DNA from: Actinophytocola oryzae | GTDB lineage: Bacteria; Actinomycetota; Actinomycetes; Mycobacteriales; Pseudonocardiaceae | Length of the DNA: 64,000 nt | Direction of reading: 5' to 3' | NCBI RefSeq assembly: GCF_004364325.1 | Contig: NZ_SOCP01000025.1 | Span: forward strand, 62,001 to 126,000 | Shown here: positions 41,926 through 50,375 of the stretch, piece by piece | Layout of the letters: each line of letters begins with the position of its first letter | Numbering within the stretch: position 1 is the first letter of the stretch | The notes under the pieces: generated by a model | Database searches by the model: none | The model's input: the letters and a program-made list of their open reading frames with translations, nothing else | Told to the model about the DNA's origin: nothing | Position numbers and translations under genes: made by a program

Positions 41926-42890
41926 GAGAACTCCACTCGCTCCCGCCTGGCCAGCCGCAGGAAGACCAGCGCCACCAGCAGCGTCAGGATCAGCAGCACG
42001 ACCCCGATGGCCGAGGCGTAGCCGAACCGGTAGTCGTTGAAGGCGCTGCGGTACATCGACAGGCCCATCACGTCACCGGCCTGCGCCGGACCGCCGCTGA
42101 TGCCGAGCATGACGTGCACCAGCGCGAACGCGTCCATGGCCTGGATCGCCATGTACACCCAGCCGACCTGCACGGTGTCCCACACCAGCGGCAGCGTGAC
42201 GCGCAGGAACGTGGTGTACCTGGTGGCACCGTCCAGCAACGCCGCCTCGTAGATCTCCTTCGGGATGGACTGCATCGCCGCCGAGAACAGCACCACGTAG
42301 AACCCGACGAAGAACCAGATCATCACGACGACCACGCACCAGAGCGCGAAGTCCGGCTCGCCCAGCCACGACTTGGTCAGCGAACCGAGGCCGATCCCCC
42401 GCAGGAAGCTGTTGAGGATCCCGCCTGCCTGGGTCGGCGCGAAGACGTACTTGAACAGCACGCCGACGATGGCGACCGAGAGCACCTGCGGGAAGAAGTA
42501 CACGATCTTGTAGATCGACGACCCCCGCACGCCCTCGACGCCGGATCTGCCGCGCTTGCCGATGTTGAGCATCGACGCGAAGAACAGCCCGAGCAGCACG
42601 GTGACCGCAGGGACGATGACCAGGAGGATCGCGTTGTTCCTCAACGCCACCAGGAACTGGTCGTCGTTGAACAGCCGCACGTAGTTGTCCAGGCCGACGA
42701 ACTTCTGCGAGGCCGTCAGGCCCGTCCAGTCGGTCAGCGAGATGAAGATCGCCTGGAGGTACGGCGAGACCGTGAACAGCCCGTAGATCCCCACCGGGAA
42801 CACCAGGAAGACGACGATGAACAGGTACTTGCCGTGCTGCAGGGCGGGCCCCGGTTTCGAGACCCGCCCGCGTGCCGCTCGCTCCGCCAC
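41922..42890 (-). CDS. ngcF: Carbohydrate ABC transporter permease (MalF-type)
   Basis: 322 residues from GTG 42888-42890. Six or more spans, with the EAA loop in IYEAALLDGATRYTTFLRVT facing the ATPase. It is the first permease in the operon, 3 bp after ngcE, and pairs with the 41002-41925 protein. Substrate assignment as GlcNAc/chitobiose follows from ngcE and the DasR-type site. Confidence 0.87.
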   Translation of the reverse strand: MAERAARGRVSKPGPALQHGKYLFIVVFLVFPVGIYGLFTVSPYLQAIFISLTDWTGLTASQKFVGLDNYVRLFNDDQFLVALRNNAILLVIVPAVTVLLGLFFASMLNIGKRGRSGVEGVRGSSIYKIVYFFPQVLSVAIVGVLFKYVFAPTQAGGILNSFLRGIGLGSLTKSWLGEPDFALWCVVVVMIWFFVGFYVVLFSAAMQSIPKEIYEAALLDGATRYTTFLRVTLPLVWDTVQVGWVYMAIQAMDAFALVHVMLGISGGPAQAGDVMGLSMYRSAFNDYRFGYASAIGVVLLILTLLVALVFLRLARRERVEFS

Positions 42891-42893
42891 TGC

Positions 42894-44315
42894 TTACCGC
42901 TTGTACTTCTTGACAGACGCGTCGTCGCGGATCTTCTTGACCTCGGCCTCGGCCTGGGCCACGAACTCGTTGACCGACGCACGGCCGGACATCAGGTTGG
43001 AGAGGCAGGTGTTGATCGCCGGGTTCCACAGCTTGCCGTACCAGTTCTGGTAGTTCCAGAACAGGACGTCCTTGCCCGCGCCGTCGACGGCCTTCTTCGC
43101 CGAGCTCAGGCCAGGGGGCAGCTCGACGCCGTCCGCGGAGCCCTGCACGACCGTGAGGCTCGAGACCTCCTTGACGAAGCCCTTGGCGCCCTCCTTGGAG
43201 AGCATGATCCGCATGTACTCGAGACCACCGCGCGGGTTCTTGGCCTGCGCGGGTACGACGTAGGGCTCACCGGCCTGTGCCCGCAGCGCGCCCTTGGACA
43301 TCTTCGAGTCCTTGGACAGCACCGGCTCGGCCATCACGGCCATCTTGAAGCCCTCGGGCGTGACGTCCTTCTGCTCGTTCTCCAGCCACGATCCACAGGG
43401 GACGAACGCGGCCTTGCCCGCACTCCACTGGCCCTGTGCCTGGATGTGGTCCATGCCCTCGGTGCCGTCGAGGATGTAGCCCTTGGTCTTCAGGCTCTGC
43501 AGGGCGTTCGCGGACTCCTTGATCGCGTCGTTGTCGAAGCAACCTTCCTTCAGGTTGTCGATGTCGACGAGGACCTGGTCACCGGCGAGCTTCGCGGCCA
43601 TCGTGATCAGCGGCCAGGACATGTAGCGGGCGTGGATGCCCTGGTAGGTCCACGGGGCGATGCCCGCGGCCTTGATGTCGGCGCACAGGTCCATCATCTC
43701 GTCCCACGTCGTGGGGGCCTTCCAGCCGTGCTCGTCGAACAGCGCCTGGTTGTACCAGATGCCGTAGACGGTCAGCGCCATCTGCATGACGAACGGCTTG
43801 CCGTCGAAGCTGCCCTGCTCGACCGCACCCGCGACCATCGTGTCGCGGACCTTCTTGCCCGGGTCGTCCCAGCTCGGGGCGTCGTACAGGTCGCTGAGGT
43901 CGTAGAGCTGGCCGTTGGCCACCAGCTCGCCCAGCGGGATCTGGCCGTCGCCGGAGTCGTTCACGAAGTCCGGCGGGTTGCCCGCCACGAAACGGGACTG
44001 GAGCGCGCCCTTGATGTCGACCTCGGCCTTGTGGTTGACCTCGGCCTTCGGGTACGCCTTCTTGTACATCGGCTCGTGGACGCCCGTGGCGTAGGAGTCA
44101 CCGAAGCCGCCGTTGAAGATGTAGACCTCCAGCGGCTTGTCCTCCGGCACGCCCAGCGGGTTCTTGTCGGTCTTCGCCCCCGCCGACTGCTCCTGGCCGC
44201 CACCCGAGGTGGCGCACCCGGCTAGGACACCCGTTCCCGGCAACGCGAGCGCGCCGGTGGCAAGTGCCCCTCGCAGGAACTTCCTCCTGCTCCAATCGGC
44301 CGAAAAACTGGTCAT
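42894..44315 (-). CDS. ngcE: GlcNAc/diacetylchitobiose ABC transporter substrate-binding lipoprotein (NgcE-like)
   Basis: 473 residues from ATG 44313-44315. The signal has a twin-arginine motif (SRRKFLRG) and a lipobox (VLAGC), so it is likely a Tat-exported lipoprotein. The mature protein contains LEVYIFNGGFGDSYATG, WYNQALFDEHGWKAPTTWDE and MSWPLITMAAKLAGD, as in NgcE. It binds N-acetylglucosamine or chitobiose outside the membrane. It is first in the operon; a DasR-like operator lies 58 bp upstream. Confidence 0.88.
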   Translation of the reverse strand: MTSFSADWSRRKFLRGALATGALALPGTGVLAGCATSGGGQEQSAGAKTDKNPLGVPEDKPLEVYIFNGGFGDSYATGVHEPMYKKAYPKAEVNHKAEVDIKGALQSRFVAGNPPDFVNDSGDGQIPLGELVANGQLYDLSDLYDAPSWDDPGKKVRDTMVAGAVEQGSFDGKPFVMQMALTVYGIWYNQALFDEHGWKAPTTWDEMMDLCADIKAAGIAPWTYQGIHARYMSWPLITMAAKLAGDQVLVDIDNLKEGCFDNDAIKESANALQSLKTKGYILDGTEGMDHIQAQGQWSAGKAAFVPCGSWLENEQKDVTPEGFKMAVMAEPVLSKDSKMSKGALRAQAGEPYVVPAQAKNPRGGLEYMRIMLSKEGAKGFVKEVSSLTVVQGSADGVELPPGLSSAKKAVDGAGKDVLFWNYQNWYGKLWNPAINTCLSNLMSGRASVNEFVAQAEAEVKKIRDDASVKKYKR

Positions 44316-44372
44316 GCTCGCTCCTCCTGCTGTCCAGCCGTCCCTGCCCTCGATGGGGAGACACAGTATCGC

Positions 44373-44388
44373 CAAGGTCTATACCGTC
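44373..44388. promoter_or_regulatory. DasR-like responsive element (dre) upstream of ngcE
   Basis: The sequence CAAGGTCTATACCGTC contains GGTCTATACC (44376-44385), one base from the perfect GGTCTAGACC core of the DasR element and flanked at the right distance. It lies 58 bp upstream of ngcE and about 95 bp upstream of divergent anmK. DasR is a GntR repressor released by glucosamine-6-phosphate. Confidence 0.65.
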
Positions 44389-44483
44389 AACCGCCAACAC
44401 TCAACCACTCTGAACATCAATTTGGTTAAGAACTAACGTGTCGTCTTGCGAGGTCCGACGCTGTCCATATAGCCACTTACGTT

Positions 44484-45662
44484 GTGAGTGCTTCGCGGGT
44501 GATCGGGCTTCTGTCCGGAACGTCCATGGACGGCGTCGACGTGGCCGTCGCCGATCTGGCGCTGAACGGTGACGTCATCGAGCTCGTGCCCGTCGGGCAC
44601 GTCGAGCTCCCCTACCCGGCGGGCCTGCGGGCCGCGCTGCTCGACGTGTTACCGCCAAGGACGACCACCGCCGAGCAGATGTGCAGGCTGGACACCGCCG
44701 TCGGGCAGGCGTTCGCCGCCGCTGCGGGCCACGCCCTCGCGACGATCGCGGACGGACGGGCGGATCTCGTGGCCTCACTGGGTCAGACCGTCTACCACTG
44801 GGTCGACGGCGACCGGGCGCTCGGCACGCTCCAGCTCGGTCAGCCCGCGTGGCTCGCCGAGGCGACCGGGCTGCCCGTGGTGTCGGACCTGAGGGCCAGG
44901 GACATCACGGCCGGCGGGCACGGCGCGCCGCTCGCGATCGTGCTCGACCGGCTGTGGCTGTCCGACCAGCCCGGCATCACGGCCGCGCTGAACCTCGGCG
45001 GGATCGCCAACATCACCGTCGTCGAGCCGGGCCGCCCGGCGGTCGCGTACGACACCGGTCCCGGCAACGCGTTGCTGGACGCGGCGGCGCGGCTGATCTC
45101 GAACGGCGTGTGGCAGCAGGACGTCGACGGCGACCTCGCCGCGCAGGGCTCGGTCGACCAGGAGCTGCTCGAGGTGCTGCTCGCCGACCCCTACTACACA
45201 CTGGAACCCCCGAAGTCGACCGGCAAGGAGCACTTCAACCACGAGCACCTCGCGGCCGCGATGGCCGAGGTCGGTCACGTCGCCGGCGACGACCTGCTCG
45301 CCACGCTGGTGGAGCTGACCGCGGTGACGGTCGCACGGGCGTGCCACGCCCACGGCGTGACGAGCGTGATCGCGTCCGGCGGCGGCACCCGCAACCCGAC
45401 GCTCATGGCCGCGTTGAAACAGCGCCTGGCGCCGGCCTCACTGATGACGAGCGACGAGCTCGGGCTGCCCGCCGGCGCCAAGGAGGCGTATCTGACGGCG
45501 CTGCTCGGGTTCCTTACCTGGGCGGGGGTGCCTGCCACGACCCGGCTGCTCGGCAGCGTCACCCCGGGCGCCGGCCCGCTGCGGTTGCCGGCACCCGCGA
45601 CGACCGAGGTCAACAGGCTGCGGGTGGTCACGGAAAGGGGAGGTTCCCGTGCGAGCGCTTGA
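44484..45662 (+). CDS. anmK: Anhydro-N-acetylmuramic acid kinase
   Basis: 392 residues from GTG 44484-44486 (MSASRVIGLLSGTSMDGVDV). The GTSMDGVD ATP-binding motif, ASLGQTVYHW, and GGIANITVVEPGRPAVAYDT and GNALLDAAARL segments are all intact. It opens the 1,6-anhydro ring of anhMurNAc while phosphorylating it to MurNAc-6P, a peptidoglycan-recycling step. It is divergent from ngcEFG and overlaps a sodium symporter gene by 14 bp. Confidence 0.95.
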   Translation: MSASRVIGLLSGTSMDGVDVAVADLALNGDVIELVPVGHVELPYPAGLRAALLDVLPPRTTTAEQMCRLDTAVGQAFAAAAGHALATIADGRADLVASLGQTVYHWVDGDRALGTLQLGQPAWLAEATGLPVVSDLRARDITAGGHGAPLAIVLDRLWLSDQPGITAALNLGGIANITVVEPGRPAVAYDTGPGNALLDAAARLISNGVWQQDVDGDLAAQGSVDQELLEVLLADPYYTLEPPKSTGKEHFNHEHLAAAMAEVGHVAGDDLLATLVELTAVTVARACHAHGVTSVIASGGGTRNPTLMAALKQRLAPASLMTSDELGLPAGAKEAYLTALLGFLTWAGVPATTRLLGSVTPGAGPLRLPAPATTEVNRLRVVTERGGSRASA

Positions 45663-47277
45663 CGTCGCGATCATCGTGCTGTTCCTGGTCGGGATGCCGC
45701 TGCTCGGCGTCCTGATCGGCGGGCGGCAGAAGTCCTCGACCGACTACTTCGTCAGCGAGAAGAAGATCTCCTGGTGGGTGGTGTGCCTGTCGGTCGTCTC
45801 CGCGGAGACCTCGACGCTGACCGTGCTGTCCGTGCCGGTGGTCGCCTATGTGGCGCCGCCGTCGGCGGGCGGGATGACCTACCTGACGCTGGCGCTCGGC
45901 TACATCGTCGGCCGGGTCATCGTGTCGTTCGTGCTGCTGCCGCGCTACTTCGTCGGTGACCTGGTCACGGCGTACGCGTTCCTCGGCAAACGGTACGGCG
46001 ACGGCATGCGGGCGACCGCGTCGGTGACGTTCCAGTTCACCCGCCTGCTCGCGGACGGTATCCGCCTCTTCGCGACGGCGATCCCCATCAAGGTGGTCCT
46101 GGCCACCTACGGGGTGAACGCCTCGTACTGGGTGATCGTGCTCGTGCTCGGCATCGCGATGGTGTTCTACACGTTCGTGGGTGGGGTGCGCGCGGTCGTG
46201 TGGGTCGACGCCATCCAGATGCTCTGGTACGTGCTCGGTGGCGTGGTCGTGGTGATCGCGCTGCTCAACGCCGTGCCGTCGGGGTGGTTCGGCGACGCCG
46301 TCGACGCGTCGAAGTTCCAGCTGTTCGACTTCTCGTCCAACCCGCTGACCGGCGGCTACCCGTTCCTGGCCGCGTTCCTCGGCGGCACGATGCTCGCGAT
46401 GGCCTCACACGGCGTCGACCAGCTGATCGTGCAGCGGCTGATGTCGACGCGGGACCTGCGTGCGGCGAGGAAGGCACTCGTGGCCTCCGGCGTGGTCGTG
46501 TTCCTGCAGTTCGCGTTCTTCCTGTTCATCGGCGTGCTGATGTGGGCGTTCTACGAGGCCGCGGTGCCCGCGGACCCGACGTCGGCAGGCGGGCTGGGGC
46601 TGGCCAACAAGGACGAGCTGTTCGCGCACTACATCGTGACGGAGCTGCCGTCGGGGCTCTCGGGCTTCGTGATCGCAGGTATCCTCGCGGCGGCGCTGTC
46701 GTCGTCACTCGGCGCGCTGGCCTCGGCGACGGTGACGGACGTGTACGAGCGGATCTCCCGCCGCGAGCTGACCGACGACCAGCGCCTGCGGCTCGGCCGG
46801 ATCTGGACGGTCGTGTGGGCCGGGCTGCTGATCATCTGCGCCGGCTTGTTCGCGACGGCCAACTCGACCACGGCGGACCCGATCGTCGTGCAGGCGCTCG
46901 GCATCACGGGCTACACCTACGGCGCGCTGCTGGGAGCGTTCCTGCTCGGGCTGCTGTTCCGCCGGGCCAACCAGGTGGACGGGCTGGTCGCGTTCGTGGC
47001 CACGGTGGCGGTCATGACGTTCGTGATCCTCGGCGTGAAGTTCGTCGGCCCGTCCGCGGCCGCCGACGTCGTCGCCAACGGCAGGGCGGAGTGGACGTCC
47101 ATCAGGATCGACTTCTCCTCGGCGGTGCCTGCCGAGGGCGTCCGCACGCTGACTAGCTGGTGGTACACGCCGCTGGGCGTCCTGGTGACGCTCCTGGTGG
47201 GTGGCCTCCTGTCGCTGCGCCACCCACGGACCCCGCTACCGGACACGGCTGAGGTGACCACCGCGAAGGCCGCCTGA
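45649..47277 (+). CDS. Sodium:solute symporter-family transporter
   Basis: 542 residues from GTG 45649-45651, overlapping anmK by 14 bp. About 13 membrane spans are expected. SSS-family features are STDYFVSEKKISWWVVCLSV, SAETSTLTVLSVPV near the first Na site, and GILAAALSSSLGALASATVT near the end. Direct coupling to anmK suggests it imports an anhydro-sugar or other recycled amino sugar, but no substrate is proven. Its TGA stop is also the first codon of a repeat element. Confidence 0.87.
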   Translation: MRALDVAIIVLFLVGMPLLGVLIGGRQKSSTDYFVSEKKISWWVVCLSVVSAETSTLTVLSVPVVAYVAPPSAGGMTYLTLALGYIVGRVIVSFVLLPRYFVGDLVTAYAFLGKRYGDGMRATASVTFQFTRLLADGIRLFATAIPIKVVLATYGVNASYWVIVLVLGIAMVFYTFVGGVRAVVWVDAIQMLWYVLGGVVVVIALLNAVPSGWFGDAVDASKFQLFDFSSNPLTGGYPFLAAFLGGTMLAMASHGVDQLIVQRLMSTRDLRAARKALVASGVVVFLQFAFFLFIGVLMWAFYEAAVPADPTSAGGLGLANKDELFAHYIVTELPSGLSGFVIAGILAAALSSSLGALASATVTDVYERISRRELTDDQRLRLGRIWTVVWAGLLIICAGLFATANSTTADPIVVQALGITGYTYGALLGAFLLGLLFRRANQVDGLVAFVATVAVMTFVILGVKFVGPSAAADVVANGRAEWTSIRIDFSSAVPAEGVRTLTSWWYTPLGVLVTLLVGGLLSLRHPRTPLPDTAEVTTAKAA

Positions 47278-47329
47278 GCGGAGCTTGCGGAGCGAACCAT
47301 CGACACTGAGCCGAGCTTGCGGAGCGTCC
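47275..47329 (+). repeat. Stop-anchored repeat element, copies B and C
   Basis: Copy B begins with the TGA stop of the symporter gene (47275-47277) and reads TGAGCGGAGCTTGCGGAGCG, then AACC. Copy C starts at 47307 as TGAGCCGAGCTTGCGGAGCG, then TCC. Tandem arrangement with ~32-bp period, as at the acyP end. Confidence 0.8.
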
Positions 47330-47338
47330 GCTGAAGGG

Positions 47339-48661
47339 TCAGCCCGCGGACTGGGCCTTGTGCGCGGCCGTGCGGGCCACCTTCGCCAGCTTCTTGTCCG
47401 GGTGGTGGCCACCGACGAGGGTCAGCACCTCGAAGACCGCCGGGTGGGGCAGGCGCCACGCGTCGGTCAGCGTCTCCTCCTCGCGACCCGCCGGAAGCAC
47501 TTCCGCGCAGACGATCTCCACCGCGGCCGGGTTCAGCTCGCCGAGGATGTTGGCGCTCGCCGTGATCGCGTCCAGCATCCGCCAGGCCGCGTCCGCGGGG
47601 TCGAGGTCCTCGCCGAGCGCGGACTTCGCGTACGGGCGAAGCGCCGGGTCGTCCAGGACCGTCGGCCAGGGGACGTCCTGGAGCCGCCCCAGGATCGACC
47701 ACGCGTAGTAGCGGCCTGCCGGGTCGGCCTCCGCCGCGGCGGCCAGCAGCTCGGCGGCCGGCTTGTCGCGGCCGTCGAGCCAGGTGTCGGCCAGCTCGGT
47801 CAGCTCCTCGCCGGTGCGGCCGCCGACGACCGTCAGCAGGTCGGCGGCGGTCATCTCGGCCGGTGGCGGCAGCAGGGGGACGTCCACGCCACCGTCGACC
47901 AGTTCCTCGCGCATGACCAGCATGCCGAGCGGGGTCAGCCGGACGGTCGTCTCGTCGACCTCGACGGCGCCGTGCTCGACGAGGCGGGCGAGCAGCGTGG
48001 TGACCGGGTCGCCGTGCTCGGCGACCCACGCGTGCCACGCCGAGTCGTCCGGGAGGTCCTCGGTCTCCATCTCGTGGGCCATCTGGCGCAGCTCGTCGAT
48101 CTGCTCGCCGTGCTCCCGAGCGAGGAACAGCGGCAGCACGAGCGCCCCCGCGCCCTCGAACGTCAGCAACTGCTCACCCGCCAGCTCGGCCTCGATGGCG
48201 AGGCTCTGCAGCACCTGCGTGAACCCGAACGCCCAGGTGCCGATGTCCTCCTCGTCGTCACCCGTCGGCCACAGGTCGGGGTTCGCGTCCGCCGTCCCGT
48301 CCTCCGACGGCATCACGAGGTCGGTGGCGATGGCCGTCTCCCAGCACACGAGCAGCTCGGTCGCCGAGACGCCGAGCATCTCCGCGGCCTGCGCCGCGTC
48401 GGCCTCGACGAGGTCGCCCTCCTCGGTCAGCTCCCTGCGCTCCCCGACCCACGCGACCAGCTCGCCGACCCGCTTGAGCAGCAGGCTCTCCCGCGCCGCG
48501 GCGGCCAGCTCGGACAGCGGCGGCAGCCACACCGGAGGCAGGCGCTCCGGCAGGCCGAGTGCCTCGACGAGGTCCTCGTAACCCTCGAAGTCATCGAGAT
48601 CGTCGAGGTCCTCGAAGTCCTCGATCTCGTCACCGGAGTCGCTGCCCTGCTCGACCGTCAT
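47339..48661 (-). CDS. Uncharacterised acidic protein
   Basis: 440 residues from ATG 48659-48661 (MTVEQGSDSGDEIEDFEDLD). The first ~35 residues are very acidic. The rest is helical, with a winged-helix-like part around VTTLLARLVEHGAVEVDETT and VRLTPLGMLVMREEL. No catalytic motif or membrane segment is seen and I do not recognise a characterised family. It is followed downstream only by repeats B/C, convergent with the symporter. Confidence 0.8.
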   Translation of the reverse strand: MTVEQGSDSGDEIEDFEDLDDLDDFEGYEDLVEALGLPERLPPVWLPPLSELAAAARESLLLKRVGELVAWVGERRELTEEGDLVEADAAQAAEMLGVSATELLVCWETAIATDLVMPSEDGTADANPDLWPTGDDEEDIGTWAFGFTQVLQSLAIEAELAGEQLLTFEGAGALVLPLFLAREHGEQIDELRQMAHEMETEDLPDDSAWHAWVAEHGDPVTTLLARLVEHGAVEVDETTVRLTPLGMLVMREELVDGGVDVPLLPPPAEMTAADLLTVVGGRTGEELTELADTWLDGRDKPAAELLAAAAEADPAGRYYAWSILGRLQDVPWPTVLDDPALRPYAKSALGEDLDPADAAWRMLDAITASANILGELNPAAVEIVCAEVLPAGREEETLTDAWRLPHPAVFEVLTLVGGHHPDKKLAKVARTAAHKAQSAG

Positions 48662-48687
48662 GCGCGGCAACCTACCCGCGGCCCCCG

Positions 48688-49629
48688 TCACACGGCCGGG
48701 CGGTGCATCGTCGGCGCCGTGAGGTCGGCCTGGTAGTTGACGAGCTCCGCCCGTGCCGCGAAGCCGAGCTTGGTGAACATCCGCTCCGACGCCTCGTTCC
48801 CGTCCCTGATCATCGCGGCCGCCCGGTCCCGGACCCCGCCCCGTGCGGCCAGCTCGGCGAGCAGCCGCCGCACCACGGTCCTGCCCACCCCGCACGACCT
48901 GGCGTCCTCGTCGACGCCGACCACGTCCACGTAGTACTCCTCGGCCTGCGTGTACCCGGCCGCGTAGCCGAGCAGGCCGCGTTCACCGAGTAGCACCACC
49001 ACCGTGTGCCGTTCGCCGGTCACGAGGTCCGCACCGGTCGTCGGTGCGTCGGGGAAACATCGGTCGTGCAGGGCGGCCACCGCGTCGCGGACCGCCGGGT
49101 CGGCGGGCAGGAGGGTCGCGCGGTCGTCCTGGCCGGGGCCGCGGACGAGCAGGCTGCGCAGTGGCGCGGCGGTGAGCGTGAAACACCTGGTCGTCATGCG
49201 GACGGGCGCGTCGTGGCGGGCGGCGAAGTCGGCGAGCAGGCGGTTGCCCCGGTGGCCGAACAGGTCGAGGCTGCGGACACCGGACAGGCGGGGCAGTCCG
49301 AGTGCGTGCGTGAGCATCGCGTCGGCCGTGGCCTGCCACACGTGACCAGCGGCCGGGTGGTTGGCGGGCACGTCCACGAACGGGCCGTACAGGTAGGCCC
49401 GCCTGCCCTCCACCTCGACGGACAGCACACCGCGCACCCTGCCGTTGCCGTCGACGGCCACCACCGCGTTGCCCGCCCAGTCGGGGGCGAGCTCGGCCAG
49501 CTCCTCGGCGACCTCGTCCTCCGTCTCGCCGTGGAAGCCGATCTGGTGCGCGGGCTCCCGTTGTAGCCGTGCGACCAGTGCGATCACGGCATCAAGATCA
49601 ACCGGCATCGCATTCCTTACGTCGTACAT
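48688..49629 (-). CDS. GNAT-family N-acetyltransferase
   Basis: 313 residues from ATG 49627-49629, with GAGGA upstream. The C-terminal GNAT domain shows VVLLGERGLLGYAAGY, YYVDVVGVDEDARSCGVGRT (acetyl-CoA binding RxxGxGRT as RSCGVGRT), and EASERMFTKLGFAARAELVN. The N-terminal half looks like a second, degenerate GNAT fold (VAVDGNGRVRGVLSVEVEG). The substrate is unknown. It lies 26 bp upstream of the acidic protein gene. Confidence 0.85.
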   Translation of the reverse strand: MYDVRNAMPVDLDAVIALVARLQREPAHQIGFHGETEDEVAEELAELAPDWAGNAVVAVDGNGRVRGVLSVEVEGRRAYLYGPFVDVPANHPAAGHVWQATADAMLTHALGLPRLSGVRSLDLFGHRGNRLLADFAARHDAPVRMTTRCFTLTAAPLRSLLVRGPGQDDRATLLPADPAVRDAVAALHDRCFPDAPTTGADLVTGERHTVVVLLGERGLLGYAAGYTQAEEYYVDVVGVDEDARSCGVGRTVVRRLLAELAARGGVRDRAAAMIRDGNEASERMFTKLGFAARAELVNYQADLTAPTMHRPAV

Positions 49630-49821
49630 GACCGAATCCTCATCCGTGAGCGGGGTCCGGCGCGAATGGATTACCGCCCCTTGGGGCAGTGTCCGGTGCC
49701 CTACTGGGTGTGGTCCTGTTGGGACACCCGCAACAACACCGTGACCAGCCGATACTTGGCCACGGGCCGGCACGCCGGTAATCTCCGTTCTCTTCCAATA
49801 TCTGCAGAAAGGCCATGCTCG

Positions 49822-50304
49822 ATGGCTGAATTCGACCTCAAGCGCGTCACTCCGCTGGAGTGGGCAGGCGTAGGTGCCGGTGCGCTCGCGTTCATCGTCA
49901 GTTTCTTTCCGTGGTACTCGGTCAGCTACGCGGGCTTCGGCGAGAGCCTGAGCGCGTGGAACACCGGCTTCCTGGCCTGGTTCTCGGTACTGCTGCTCAT
50001 GGCCGCCGGCGGCCTCGTCCTCGCGCCGCACTTCGGCACGAAGGTCGATCGCCTGCCGCTGATCTGGCTGGTCCTCGCGGCGGTGGCCACCGTGTTCATC
50101 CTCCTCCGCTGGCTGACGCTGCCGGACGACGGTGGCCTCGGTGACCTCGGCGTGCTCGGCGACTCGGGCTTCGAGTCCGGAGCCGGGTTCGGCCTGATCG
50201 TCGGCCTGCTCCTCGGCATCGTCTCCACGGTCGCCGCCGTGCTGACATTCCGCGCGGCCCCGAAACCGGTCACCGGTTACGGGCAGAACCCGACCGTCGC
50301 CTGA
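49822..50304 (+). CDS. Small four-span membrane protein of unknown function
   Basis: 160 residues from ATG 49822-49824, with AGAAAGG upstream. There are four hydrophobic segments (WAGVGAGALAFIVSFFPWYS; NTGFLAWFSVLLLMAAGGLV; PLIWLVLAAVATVFILLRW; FGLIVGLLLGIVSTVAAVLT) and a short polar C-terminus (KPVTGYGQNPTVA). It is a common actinobacterial architecture with no assigned function. It is divergent from the GNAT gene and convergent with smc, with a hairpin between. Confidence 0.8.
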   Translation: MAEFDLKRVTPLEWAGVGAGALAFIVSFFPWYSVSYAGFGESLSAWNTGFLAWFSVLLLMAAGGLVLAPHFGTKVDRLPLIWLVLAAVATVFILLRWLTLPDDGGLGDLGVLGDSGFESGAGFGLIVGLLLGIVSTVAAVLTFRAAPKPVTGYGQNPTVA

Positions 50305-50320
50305 CGGCTCACGCTCTGGA

Positions 50321-50355
50321 GGGCATCCCGGGACATCGACGTCCCGTGGGTGCCC
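50321..50355. terminator. Hairpin between the membrane-protein gene and smc
   Basis: GGGCATCCCGGGAC pairs imperfectly with GTCCCGTGGGTGCCC around the loop ATCGAC. It lies between two convergent stops and is likely bidirectional. Confidence 0.7.
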
Positions 50356-50375
50356 TTCGGCACGTTCCGGCCCGG

